From: Ilex aquifolium
Lineage: Eukaryota > Streptophyta > Magnoliopsida > Aquifoliales > Aquifoliaceae
Assembly: GCA_951799425.1 (NCBI GenBank)
Contig: OX637409.1
Location: forward strand, 18,587,960 to 18,651,959
Reading direction: 5' to 3'
Length of the DNA stretch: 64,000 nucleotides
Both the position numbers and the translations under genes were made by a program. The stretch's first letter is position 1. Every line of letters starts with the position of its first letter. Of this stretch, positions 23,007 to 34,559 are shown one piece after another. Under the pieces are notes generated by a model. The model worked only from the letters and a program-made list of their open reading frames with translations. It did not search any database and had not been told where the DNA came from.

Positions 23007-25887
23007 CTCAAGATGAATGGGCCATGTTACGTGTTCAGCCCCACGTCCCATCAATCTCACTCCATCTCGTATCTGCTTTCCAATTGCCCCTGCATCCTAT
23101 TGCAGAAGAATAAATTACAGTATCTACGTGAGCATCTGACAAATGTGAAGTGGAAAGTCAGCTCAAAATCATAGTACCTTGAGAGTTTTCATTGTGATCA
23201 ACTCTGAGGAGTCTATTTTCCCTGCATTGATGAGCTTTGCGATCTTTCCCAATCCCACTGGCTGCCACAACATAGTAATTCATCAAGGAGTGAACTCAGT
23301 GAAAAATAACAATGAACAACCTCCATCAAACACTCAAGGCCAAATAGCCTTCTAAACAACTATGGAAAGCTAGAAAATATAGTGACAGATTCCAGCCTTA
23401 GCTAGTAATTCTGATAGTGCAATTATTAATGTTCCACCCCAAAAATATACAAACAACAAAGGCGAATAACTCAAAAGATTCCTTGAACCAAGACTCCTGT
23501 TCTTTAAAAAGCAGACAAATGCATATGTCACATAATGTAAAGTAAAGGGAAGAGGCAACAAGCTTAAAAGGTCAGTGTCATGCTCATGGTGACAGTTAAA
23601 ATCTCTGCAGTTGATGTTGAAGGATTTTTAATGACATTACCATTTGGTTCTAAAATTTTGAAAGGCTTCCATAAGCAACATAGATGGCTGAAAAGAGTCC
23701 ATATGAGCATTCATTAATTAAGAACCAAAAAAAGGACGATGATTCTCTATGGAGACACGGGTCATGAGCAATGAGGGAAACATTTAGCTGCACAAAGTTC
23801 AGTTAAAACTATGGATCTAACTACACAATTGGAAGGAAATTATTAGACCCAACTCTTACTCTTCTCATGCTTCACCCAGGTTCTTCTTTAAAGACGATCT
23901 GTTTTATGTTTGATTCATCTGCTAAGTCATAAGTGGGACTTCTGAGGCTATGAACTCCGTCACTCCTATCCTAAATACTTCCTTTGCCAAGTCACTGAAT
24001 TTTCAAAATTGGTCTCCGTCACTCCTCTCCTAGTTCTGTAGGGAATTAGGACTCCAAAATTGGAGAATTCCTGACTCTTTGAGAGGCCCATGGACAATAC
24101 ATATTATACATGTCCGGCACATATTGGTAAACCAAAAAACCCTTGATTCTTAAGGCCTAACAAAACATTAACGAAATAATCCCAATAACATATTAAGTTC
24201 AAACGAACATAAATAGGATGACCCTGAACTAGACTACACATGCTCCAAACCAAGCTCCACACAAAATTCCAATTTTGCTCCTTCCCTGTTTTCATTCTTC
24301 TCATCATCTTCCCCACATTCCATAAAAGTCAACATCAATTTTTGAATTGGCCAAGTAACACCAAGTTTTCTTCTTGTACTCTCCAAGGCTTTACCAAACT
24401 TGATTTGAAATGAGCTTAATGTGAGAGAAAATGGGCTAGCTATGGCTCGTCATCATTGGCAGTAACTATTTTCTAGCCTCAATGAGTTCGTTAGGGGCAG
24501 AGGATGGCCATGACCATTGTTGCTTGAGGGGGCGTACTATATTAGGGAATGTAGATGAAGATAGGCAAGTCTTGGTCTGAAGAATCTAGGGTCTCGCTCA
24601 GATCTGTTTTTGGAGTGCGGGTGTTGGATTTGCTCGGTCCTTTCATTGGTATGATTTTCATGTTTCAATCATTACATAACAATTGACTATGTTGTTCTTT
24701 TTTCTTTTTTTTGGAGCTGCGTTTGTGACGTTCCAACTTAAAAAGTTCAATGAGACATCATTGGTGCCTTTTTGAGCTTGTCCTAGAAACTCAAAACATG
24801 CTTGTCCATGGAAGTCTAGACTCTGGAGATTGAGGATGCGTGCTATTTATATGCATTTTTGTGGAGACTTCCTCAACAGCAAAAGGCATGCATGTTAGCT
24901 GATTCAAGTCGGGCCTTGGTATCTGTTGCATTAGGCGATAAGAAAGCTAATGATTGGAAGTGCATTGCCCATTGTCGGTAGAGTGTTTTATGCTAAAATC
25001 ACGACAAAGTCTAAAATCTTCAAATGGCTTTTGTTCAGCACTTCTGAAACACGCTCTCTTTACCAAAGTCAGTTCGAATGAAAGTCCTGAAGCACTGAAC
25101 TACCTACACTACATTCCAGAATCCAAAATATGTGATCCTTTTTCTCCTTCAGCATTTCTTTTGGTTTTTCAATTGAAAATAAGTTCATCTTTTTCTATAC
25201 ATACAAAATGAGCAGATACAAAACTATTACTTTCTAGTGTTTTTTGACTACTACTACATTCATGAAAGTAAATATCTTCATCTGTCAAAATGATAACTCT
25301 CATTCAGTAATCTTGCTCAGATTTATAAGCGCATATCATTTCCAGACCAAAACAGCGAGAAAAAAAAAATCAAACACCCACAAAGCTAATATTCTAGAAA
25401 ATCACAAAAATGAAAATATAAATTTACGTATGCATACCCAAACAAATCAAACATATACCTGAAATGTTAGGCTAAAGGGGTTCTTAAACCCGCGTTTAGG
25501 CAACCGGCGACGGAGCGGAGTCTGACCGCCTTCAAAACCAAACTTCATAGTCCCCCTAGCTTTCTGACCCTTGTGACCCCTCCCAGCAGTCTTGCCCTTC
25601 CCCGACCCAATTCCACGACCCTTCCTAGTCTTCTGCTTTCTGGCTCCCTTATTATCTCTCAGATCATTCAAGCTCAAAAGACTATAAGCCCTAATGCTTT
25701 GAGACCCAAACAATCCATTCAACATAGAGCCAGCATTAGGGCATTGTCCGCAATGTAACGATGAGAATTGTTGAGATGATGAAATGGGTAAGAGTATTGA
25801 GTCGGGTTTGGTGTAGATTGAAGCATTGCACATTGAAGCATTGCGTATTGAAGCTGATAACAAATAAGATAGTCGTCTTCTTAACAT
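23007..25887 (-). CDS. Mitochondrial ribosomal protein uL15 (L15), 3' end not seen
   Basis: Encodes a large-subunit protein of the mitochondrial ribosome. Exon 1 (25887-25459) starts [10 protein letters not shown], a basic, Ser-rich, mitochondrial-type presequence. It carries the L15 signature [36 protein letters not shown] and [18 protein letters not shown], and ends before GTATAT. Exon 2 (23261-23178, [20 protein letters not shown]) and exon 3 (23096-23007, [19 protein letters not shown]) are both phase 0 with AG/GT borders, giving 201 codons in all. The frame is open further upstream to 26046, but the start at 25887 fits the presequence best. The C-terminal third, normally ending well after an AKEAVEAAGG-like motif, was not found to the left, where transposons begin at about 22390. 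It may lie beyond them or be lost. Confidence 0.85.
23262..25458 (-). other. Long first intron of the L15 gene
   Basis: 2.2 kb between the GT donor at 25458 and the AG acceptor at 23263-23262. I recognise no gene or complete mobile element in it. Short frames are scattered and unsupported. Confidence 0.6.
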
Positions 25888-26936
25888 TTCTTGTGCGTGC
25901 GTGTCTGAACGGGCTTTTGATTTCTGGATTTGGGAATTTTCAATCAAATTGAAAACTAGGGCTTTGAAGGGTTTAACTAGTACTATGAGTGTATCTGAGT
26001 GGTCGCCTGAGCAGCCTCGATGGACGCTTGAGTGCCGCCTGAGCACAAACCGCTGTTTTTTCTAGCCTCGATGAACGCCTGAGTGTTGTGTTCTTCTCGC
26101 TTGTTCTCTGCCTCTTGTCATTTAGGTCATAGCTGCATAAACCCTTATATGATAGCTACATAAACCCTTAAATGACTATGTGGGAATTTACAGAGAAGAT
26201 GTTCGTTCTCCCATGAATGAGGCTGAGGTTTTTCTTTTTCTTTTTTTAATGTTATTTTCTCTTTTGTTAAAGATTATGATGCGTTCTGGTTTGTGCATTT
26301 CCTTACAAATTCTTCTCTTGCTAACTTTGGTATACGAACTACAAAGCTGTAATTGAACGTGCGGGCCCAACTCTATTTAGCATTTCTTAGTTGGTTAGGA
26401 TTTTTAGGCTTATTTTTATGGTCAGAATTTTTTAGTTAGATCATGCTTTAAGACTATAAAATTTGGGGGGCCTTCCTTCATGCGTGGGGCCTAAAACCCC
26501 TGCTTCAATTCCTATACTGTTGGGCCAGCTTTGCTGAACATACACTTTAGATCAAGGTGAATTTTTTAATGGCCACGTGATGTTTAATGCATATTTCTCC
26601 CCCGACCCTTATGGCACCAAGATTCATAGTTTGCAGAATTATCTTAATTTTAGCGACCAACAAACAAGATTTATGTCCAGTGCGATGGAAGAATTCTTCT
26701 TTTCGGTTATAAGTATTATTTTTTGTTTCCTACATCCAATCAGTAGTCTTTTATTTCAGCCATGTTGGTTGAAAATGTAAATGGTTGTCGATCATTCGAA
26801 ACCATTGCAATATAAACTCCTTTGCTTACTACTTTATTTTGTTACTGCTTTCCCTAGCTGCATTCATTTGGTTTTTGATGTGCTGTAGGCATTTTGTTGT
26901 TTGTTGTGAATTTTCCAGCAGCCTGTATTCTTGAGG
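25888..26936. other. Divergent spacer between the L15 gene and the S15a pseudogene
   Basis: Presumed promoter side of the L15 gene. It includes small direct repeats (GCCTCGATGRACGCYTGAGTG-like at about 26013 and 26062; CATAAACCCTTA at about 26137 and 26160). No gene is recognised. Confidence 0.5.
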
Positions 26937-27483
26937 ATGGTGAGAGTTAGTGTCTTGAATGATGCTCTCAAGAGCATGTACAACACAGAGAAGAGGGGGA
27001 AATGGCAGATCATTATAAGGCCTTTTTCAAAAGTGATTGTCAAGTTTCTTCTGGTGATGCACAAGCATGGTTTGCCTTCCTGCATTCATTCGTCTCCATC
27101 AGTTCTGATATTATTTTGCAAAGAAAATTTATACCTGTCTAAATTTGTAAGTATAGGTGTGTTCTGTCTACAATTGGATTCGTAGGTCATTTGAGAGTTC
27201 GAGTATGTTGATAACCATAGAGCTGGAAAAATTAGTCTTCGAATTGAATTGAAGGCTGAACAAGTGTAGGGTTATCAGTTCTCGTGGGGGTTAAAGAAAT
27301 AGAGCCTTGGACTGCTAGACTGCTCCCTTGAAGACAGGTTTTCTTTTGAAAATCCCAATTAATTTTCTTTGAATGGGGTCCACAATTTCTTTTGAAATGG
27401 ATTTAGAAACAACTGCTGGCATCATGGATCATGAAGAAGCTAGGAGAAAGAACGTTGGTGGTAAAGTTCTTGGCTTATTTTAG
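26937..27483 (+). pseudogene. Cytosolic ribosomal protein S15a (uS8) pseudogene, intron retained
   Basis: ATG at 26937 begins [16 protein letters not shown], followed by [16 protein letters not shown], the start of ribosomal protein S15a. An intron-like gap to about 27185 follows. Then EFEYVDNHRAGKI reappears, an in-frame TAG lies near 27268, and the middle is garbled (VGVKEIEPWTARLLP with shifts). The C-terminus [22 protein letters not shown] ends in a stop at 27481-27483. Presence of an intron-sized gap argues for a duplicated genomic copy rather than a retrocopy. Confidence 0.85.
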
Positions 27484-29570
27484 TAATTACTGAATTTGGA
27501 GGATTGTTCTTGGAAATTTTAGCCAAGTACTTTTGTCTTCTGTTTTTTTTTTATCTCCTCTTTAGATGATTCGATTTTGCATGTGGGATAATAATATTTG
27601 ATTGTTATTTGCTGGTCTGTTGTGAGTCATTTTCAATTTTTTTTTTGTAGAATACTTGTGTTTTTTTTTATTAGCTTTGATGTTTCAGCAACAACATTCT
27701 AAATTTGGGGTTGGATTTATACAAGGAACTTAAACTGCGACTTCAGGAATTTTCAACCTTTCCTGTATTGAACTACAGAATTATTGTAATATAATTGAAG
27801 CTGATGGTTTCTTTTACTTAGACTCTTTAGGCCAATGAAGCCCCCTTGGTCCTGGGTGGCAGCATGAGATCATCCGCTAACAAAATCAGTATGTCAAAAT
27901 TCTCCATCAGGTTGTTGTCATCTCTCTGTCTTTCTCACAGACAAACACAACTAGAATTTGCATGGAAAATGGAAATTTAACTGGAAAAAACTTGGTGCCT
28001 CATGGCTTTGTTGAAGATGTAATGGTTTCTCTTGGAGATCATGGACTGCTTCGAACTTGGAATTTATTTGTGCATTGAACTGCTGAATTTGTGTAACATG
28101 TGTGCACTATACCCAATTTTTGTCACGCTCATTAACTATCACCGGGAAGGATTTCATTGGGTTTCCTTGCAAGAAATCATTTTGTTTGCCATATCTAAGT
28201 GGTTGCCACCAAAGAGGTTCTATCCCTGGTGATATCTGGTAAAAATTGGGGTCCTTTCGAGGCCGGTCTATTTTTGTAGAATTATTTAGACTTAAGTTCA
28301 CTCAAAAAAATTGTTTGAGAGTAAGTCTATTTTGATTTCTACTGTCCAAAATACCCTAAATAGTTATATTTAATCAAAATTTATTTGAAAAAACTAACAA
28401 TTCCTAAATTGAGAATTGTATTAATATTAACAACTCTTAACTTGTGAATGTGGCAAGACAATAGTTTTAAGTACTTAAATATGGTGTCACTCTATTGCAA
28501 TGATTAAATTTTTAATTTTTGTTGAGCATATTACTGTTTAATGTTAGCACAATTCCCAAGTTAGGAGTTATTGTATTTGAAATCATTAAAACTAACAATA
28601 ATAGGTAGTATTTATGGTATTAGTAATTAGGTAATATAAAAAAAAATTGAAATGTGTATTTAATAACAATAATTTGATGAAAAAAAGACTTAATGGAGTA
28701 TAAGTCTGACTGTGGTAGTTAAAACTAAATAAATTCTAAAAAAAGTATCAACGACCAAATATCCATAAAAATTGGAGGAATTGTCATAAGTGTTATGGTC
28801 TGTAAGCTTATTTGGGCTTCAGCTTTGTAGTTCAAAATGCAATCCACCATAGGCCATGTGATTCACTAAATGTGTACCGAAACCACTCTTTAGCTCCTGT
28901 TAGTATTTTTTTTGTTCAACAGTTAGAGGTGTTTAGATCAGTTTATTCGCATTTCGATTAATTCTCTTTTCGGTCAGGTCAAAGGCAAGCCATCTACGTT
29001 GAAATTAAGATATTCATGAGGGATACAACTCTTATGGCCTGACATTAAAGAATTATTAAAATTCGAACTCAGGACATTTAGATTTATAACTCGGCCATGT
29101 TACCAGTTGAATTAAACGAGCTTATTTGGCTGTTGATAAATTGCCTTTGTCTCTGATCATGTGCTGGTAAGATGTTCATACTTTTATAATGTTTACTTAA
29201 TCGGGTCATAATTTATATGTTGGTTCAAACCTTTTGGAATCCATTCCTATAGTAACTCTAACCCTTAATTAGAGGAACTTGCAGAAAACCTGTTATGGTT
29301 TATAGGCCTATAGAATCATAAAATTTACATATAAAGTGTACAAATAAGATAGAGAACTGAGGAAAAGCAAAGAAAAGCTAAACAATGGCTCTAATTATCC
29401 TCTTCCAACATTTATTTGGATTTTATAAAAAAGCATGTTTAAGAGGTGATAAAAATCTCTACCACAAAAGTAGCTTAACTGACAATAAGCTTGAGCCCAA
29501 TCTTCTCATTGTAGATGCTTTGCCAAAGGAAATTTAGTTGCCCAACTGATCAAAATTAGGGGGTTACAGC
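27484..29570. other. Gene-poor intergenic DNA
   Basis: AT-rich sequence without supported genes. At 29050-29127 a minus-strand segment has tRNA-like words (TTCAACTGGTAACATGG and GAGTTCGAATT), perhaps a SINE remnant. Confidence 0.45.
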
Positions 29571-29571
29571 T

Positions 29572-29860
29572 TCAATGACCACTGTAAACAACTTCATCAT
29601 CGTCGTTGTCGTTGTCGTCGTTGTCTTGACCTTCACTGCTGCTGCTGCTGCTACCCTGTGCTAGTAGACCCATCAGAACCTCATCTGGAACTTTTGCAGT
29701 AAGAACCCAGATGGAGGTGGTGAATGATCCCGGAAAGAGAATGAGTTGATAGTTGGTTTATCGACCTTAAAGGGATGGCTTTTGGGTTTGGTGGAGAGGA
29801 TCTTCCAAGCATATGCTTCAAGCATTAACTTGGTTCCCATTCTTTATCCACTTCCTTTTG
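29572..29860 (-). pseudogene. Unidentified C-terminal exon or gene fragment
   Basis: A minus-strand frame ends at TGA 29574-29572 with IWVLTAKVPDEVLMGLL, then a Ser run and an acidic tail (EGQDNDDNDNDDDE). In the next frame upstream, MGTKLMLEAYAWKILSTKPKSH.. is open to the same area, suggesting two exons or a frameshift. I do not recognise the family. The (GTC)n/(TGC)n-like sequence underlies the low-complexity tail. Confidence 0.3.
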
Positions 29861-29984
29861 TTATTTTTTATGCCTATAAAGGGATCATGCAAATATTATC
29901 AAAGTCCGTCGGTTGGTCTCTTGATCATCTTGCTCGTGTATTGGTCTAGCTTGATATTGAATTTGTGCTGGAGTTTAAAATCAA

Positions 29985-31242
29985 GGGTTAATTACAATTT
30001 ACCCTCTCTAAGTTTGGGTAGTGTTGCAATTAACTCGTTCTAGTTTCAAACTCAACAAATCAACTCTTAAAGTTTGAATATTTCTAATTTAACTCATCCT
30101 TTTAATTTTCGACAATGAAAAGTGACGGAAATTAGTCATGCACAAGTCATGTGATCTGAAAACTATTGAATGACACAATTACCCTTATTTAGATTATTTC
30201 CCCTCATATATGAAAACTCTCCTACTCTCCTCCCTAACCTATGCTCGTCAGCCCCTTCCCCTACCCATCCTCGACGAAACCACTACCGTCACGTCTAATC
30301 ATCCACGAAAAACCCATAACCCACCCATGCTGATTGCGAAATTGTGCACCTCAAAATGGAATTCTCGTGTAGATCTATACACATATATTGATGGGGGTGC
30401 AATATTGAGATTTATACACAAGTGGGTTGGTAGTGATGATGGCAGATTTGAGGTGGTAGGGGATCGGGGGAGGTGGTGGTGCGGATGGACTGTTCAGTCT
30501 TATGTGTTGTGGCTGTGTTGGTGTTGGGTTATGTGTTCTTGGTGCTGGGTTGCATGGTGTGTTTTGTGATGCTGGGTTGTGTGCAATTGGAAGTCGAGTA
30601 GGAGGTGGTTATGGTGCTCGGAGGAAGTGAAGGTGGGGGTGGTTTTAGGCGGAAGTGGAACAAGAGGCGGCTGTGGTACTCGACGGATGTGCAATGGAGG
30701 TGCTAATTTGTTTTTCTTTGTTTCAAATTTTATTCTGGTGTGGAGGTGAGGGGTTGCCGAAGGTGGGTTGCCGGAGGTGGGTTTTGGGTTTGAGGGGTTG
30801 CCAGATAGAGAAGAAGGAAATAGGTAAAAGGTTTGAGGGGTTGCCGAATAGAGAAGAAGGAAATAGGTGGAGGCTGCCGAAGGTAGGTTTTGGGGTACTA
30901 TCGGTGTTGGGTATGGGGGTGGGGGTTCGGGGGCACCGACAGAGCAAATGTTGGGGAACCGCCGGAGTAAGAGGTTGGGGTCGTCGGAGCAAGAGGTTAA
31001 TTTTTATTTGCTAAGAATTAATGAAATTTTAGGAAAACTTTTCAAGGGTAATTTTGTCTTCTCAGTGATTTTAAGATCACATGACTTGCTTGTGATTAAT
31101 TTCCATCACTTTTGAGGTTGAAAATTAACGGTTGGAGTTAATTGAAAAATAGTCAAACTTTGAGGGGTGATTTGTTGAAAGTAAAAGTAGGAGTTGATTG
31201 TAACACAACTTAAACTTGGAGGGGACAATTTGTAATTAACCC
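29985..31242. mobile_element. MULE-type element, 1258 bp, long terminal inverted repeats
   Basis: The ends GGGTTAATTACAA and TTGTAATTAACCC start inverted repeats of well over 100 bp. They share TAAGTTTG-type, CAACAAATCA-type and AACTC-type words with their complements at 31070-31242. Flanks TAAAATCAA (29976-29984) and TAAAATAAA (31243-31251) make a 9-bp target duplication with one mismatch, as for Mutator-like elements. The interior (30200-31020) is GC-rich on the plus strand with tandem segments. No transposase is visible. Confidence 0.8.
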
Positions 31243-31251
31243 TAAAATAAA

Positions 31252-32039
31252 AAACAATCTTAAAATCAATTATTTTGATGGGAAAAAAAAATTAAAATCA
31301 AACAAGTCGATCTAAGCCATGCTTGTATAATTGTATTGTATTCTTATACCATCTAAACTAAATAGTTGGTGATTAGGGCCGGTAATTGATCTGAACTACT
31401 CGAACACGATTAAGATAGGACTTGACTTAAACTCAGTTCGTGTTCTAAACGAGCTGAGCTTGAACAATTTTTTAAATTTTCGTTTAGAAAACGAGCCTAA
31501 AAGACTCGGTTGGATTTCGCAAAACTCAGTTAGTTTATATGTAAAATAGACGAGCTACTCTGACTCAGCTCGTTTTGGACTTAGCTCGAACTTGACTTAT
31601 TTTCTAAACGAGTTAAGTTTGAACAATTTTTTAGACTCGTTTAAAATAACATGCTTAACAAACTGGATTCAAGTATATAAAGTTCAACTCGATTATCAGC
31701 GTTAGTTGGTGGTCCAAGCCACCTTGCTTTTGACTCTCTCTCTTCGTTTTCAAAACAATGCTGAAATTGGTGGTTGCCAGAGGTTTTATGAGTAATTTTA
31801 ATGATTTCAGAGACCACCTTTAGATTATTTTAATTTTAACTTGTCTTTTCAAAGCCTAACTCCTACCTTTAAATTACTTTCATATTGGTTGTTGGGTTCT
31901 TCTACAATACTGACGAGATCATTGATCTAATATTTTTGTTTTTGTAGCCGTGGATCAATTTAAAAAGTGGGATATCAGTTACTTGTTAAATCTGTAATGA
32001 AAATAGAGTAGAATTCGACAAATAACTTCATACTAAAAA
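31252..32039. other. Intergenic DNA with a degenerate MITE-like repeat
   Basis: About 31375-31700 is rich in AACGAGCTGAGCTCGAAC-like palindromic words and starts AGGGCCGGTAATT, as in some hAT MITEs, but no matching right end or target duplication was found. The remainder holds nothing recognised. Confidence 0.4.
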
Positions 32040-32870
32040 GTTGGTAACATAACCCAAAAATGTAGTAAATTTACTATTAAAAGTTGTAACTCCTACATAA
32101 GTTAGAACTCACCCCAAAAAGTTATAACTCAATTCAATAAAGTTGAAACCTCAGCCCAAAAAGTATAAATTAATGCAAAAAGGTCCTAACTCAATTCAAA
32201 AAAATTAAAAACTCAGCCCAAAAAGTATAAATTAATACATAAAAGTTGAAACTTTATCCCCAAAAAGTTAGAACCCACAAAAAAAAAATTATAATTCAAT
32301 CATAAAAAGTTAAACCTCACCCAAAAGGTTATAATCCAATCCAAAATAGTTGAAATCTCACCATAAAAGTTGTAAGCGAGACAATCCGTAAAAGTTGAAA
32401 GTCACCCCAAAAATTAGAACTCAATCAAAAAAAATTATATCCCTACCCAAAGAGTTGGAACTCCTCTCCCTAACAGTTAGAACCCACCCCAAAAAATTAT
32501 AACTTAATTCAAAAAAGTTGAAAACTCAGCTCAAAAAATATAAACTAATGCATAAAAGTTAAAACTCTATCCCCAAAAAGTTAGAACCCACCCCAAAAAA
32601 ATATAATCCAATTCTAAAAATTTGAACCTCACCGAAAAGGTTATAACTCAATCCAAAATAGTTGAAATCTCACCAAAAAAGTTGTAAGTTAGGTAATTCG
32701 TAAAAGTTGAAAGTCACCCCAAAAGTTGGAACCCAATCCAAAAAAATTATACTCCTACCCAAAGAGTTGGAACCCCTCTCCCAACAGTTAGAACCCATCC
32801 CCAAAAAATTATAACTCAATTCAAAAAAGTTGAAACCTCAGCCAAAAAGTATTTGTTTAGTTTAGGTTTT
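32040..32870 (+). repeat. Degenerate minisatellite array (family 1), with about 315-bp higher-order units
   Basis: Dozens of 18-24-bp units vary around CCCAAAAAGTTGTAACTCA. A larger period is visible: GAGTTGGAACTCCTCTCCC at about 32451 recurs as GAGTTGGAACCCCTCTCCC at about 32766, and the surrounding order of variants is repeated. There is no coding potential. Confidence 0.85.
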
Positions 32871-33109
32871 GAGTCTCCGACGACGAGGTAGTGTAAAACT
32901 CCATCCATTGCTTACTTTTTTTTCTCACACGACTTTGTCTTCTGACAATCCTCCATTGCTTACCTTTGTACTGGTGATCCAAGTCTTGTTAGACTCGTTC
33001 AGATATAATGATATAATGTAAGTGAACATTTTTTTAGTTAATGACGTAATTTATAGGGTGAAGCCATTTTTTTACTTAATGTAGGTGAAGCCATTTTTGT
33101 GGTTAATGG

Positions 33110-33855
33110 TTTATTTTATGTTTAGGGTGAAGAAGAGGTCAAATGACTCGGAACATGAAGCTGAAGCTATTAAGTCATCTCGCCCAACAACCTCCTGACT
33201 TTTTTACTAGTGGGAGTTTTTTTTTAATCTAAATGCTAAACTATATGTCTTGATCTTATTTTTTATTCTAATGATCTTATTGATGCTTGTTTTCCACTAT
33301 AGCAAGGATTGTTTGAAGACAATCAAATGGAAGAAAATAAAAAAATTGGACCATGGGGTATAAATAATATTGTGTTGATCTTAATTTTTATTCTAATGAT
33401 TTTATTAATGCTTGTTTCCACTTTACCAAGGACTGTTTGTCTTCATCTCATGTTTATGTTGTACAACCTTTCGCTACTCAATCATCAGGCGATGAAAGAA
33501 CTTGGCATCCAATGGAAGAATTTGAAATATGGAGAGAAAAAAAAGTATTTAGAGATGGATAAGTCCTCAAAAGAAGAGTATTATAGTCGCAAATAGAACT
33601 ATAATAGAAAAGAAAAGGTTCAAAACCATAATATTAAATGGTTTATCTGTTTTTTTCCTTATATGTTGACAACTGTTTGAAATTGCAGCTGGGAACCAGA
33701 TGTTCTCCGAGAATGATTGTGAAAGTAATACAAATGTTAAGTGAAGCACAAAAACAAGCAGTTGAAGATATTGGATTTGGAGGCTTATTACGGCTCAAAT
33801 GCAAAGTACTAAGGAGAGATTTGTGCGCTTGGTTGGTTGAACAGTTTGACCCGTG
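33110..33855 (+). pseudogene. Transposon-derived fragment with HMG-box-like and Ulp1-associated segments
   Basis: Three open stretches on one strand: a basic piece (VKKRSNDSEHE, about 33130), a Lys-rich AMKELGIQWKNLKYGEKKKYLEM that resembles the end of an HMG box (about 33490-33595), and, after an intron-like AG at about 33690, RCSPRMIVKVIQMLSEAQKQ..IGFGGLL..LCAWLVEQFD. The last pattern is common in plant transposon proteins that carry Ulp1-type proteases. The order suggests an exon remnant of such a protein. Stops and missing parts make it non-functional. Confidence 0.45.
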
Positions 33856-33934
33856 AAAAACGTAGAGTTCGTACAAAAAAACAATTTGATGAAAATGTTG
33901 ATGATAAGGTAACACAATCTATTGAATAATATTT

Positions 33935-34482
33935 TAGAATTGATTATTTTACATATATAATTGATCAAGCTATTTCTTCACTAAAGAGTAGATTTGAACA
34001 ATTACAAAAGTACGAAAATATTTTTGATTTTTTATTTAACTTAGAAAAATTAAAATCATTGACCAATGATAGTTTAAAACAATATTGTTTGGATCTCGAA
34101 TGTTTCTTAAAACACGAATTTTTTTCCGATATTGATGGCTTAGATTTATTTTTAGAATTAAATGATTTAAAAGAAATTTTACAAACGAAAGAAAATACTC
34201 CAATTGAGATACTAAATTATATAAAAAAGTTAGATTCTTTTCAAAAATGCATGCATTGCTTATATAATATTATTAACAATTCTTGTAACAGTTGTTTCTG
34301 CGGAAAGAAGCTTTTCAAAATTAAAATTGATAAAATCTTACTTAAGATCGACTATGTCATAAGAAAGATTAACTGGATTAGCGATACTATCAATTGAAAA
34401 AGATATGGTAGCAAAACTTGAATATAAAAACTTAATTAATACTTTTGCAACTCAAAAAGCAAGAAAAAATAATTTAAAATAA
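33935..34482 (+). pseudogene. hAT transposase C-terminal remnant (ZMYM1-like) with its element end
   Basis: RFEQLQKYENIFDFLF, then DIDGLDLFLELNDL and PIEILNYIKKLDS, is the tail of plant zinc-finger-MYM-type hAT transposases. After a frameshift near 34245 the dimerisation motif SAERSFSKLKLIKSYLRSTM is read, with an in-frame TAA, ending KARKNNLK. The transposon terminus TTGAGCCACCCCTG lies downstream at 34546-34559, matching hAT CAGGGGTGGCTCAA-type ends. The 5' half of the transposase and the other terminus are not seen. Confidence 0.75.
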
Positions 34483-34559
34483 AAAATATTAATTCTAAAC
34501 ATAGAAGGCCTCATTTAGAAGTATCGCTTTAGGCTCCAAATTGTCTTGAGCCACCCCTG

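Noticed and set aside
30210..31115. Several 80-120-aa frames inside the MULE
   Set aside because: Repetitive Gly/Trp/Pro composition, no recognisable domain, overlapping frames on both strands. Kept only as a note on possible gene capture.
31375..31700. Complete hAT MITE
   Set aside because: The left end resembles AGGGCCGG-type termini, but no matching right end or 8-bp duplication could be found.
32040..32870. CRISPR-like array
   Set aside because: Units are degenerate, without constant repeats or unique spacers of fixed length, and the DNA is plant nuclear.
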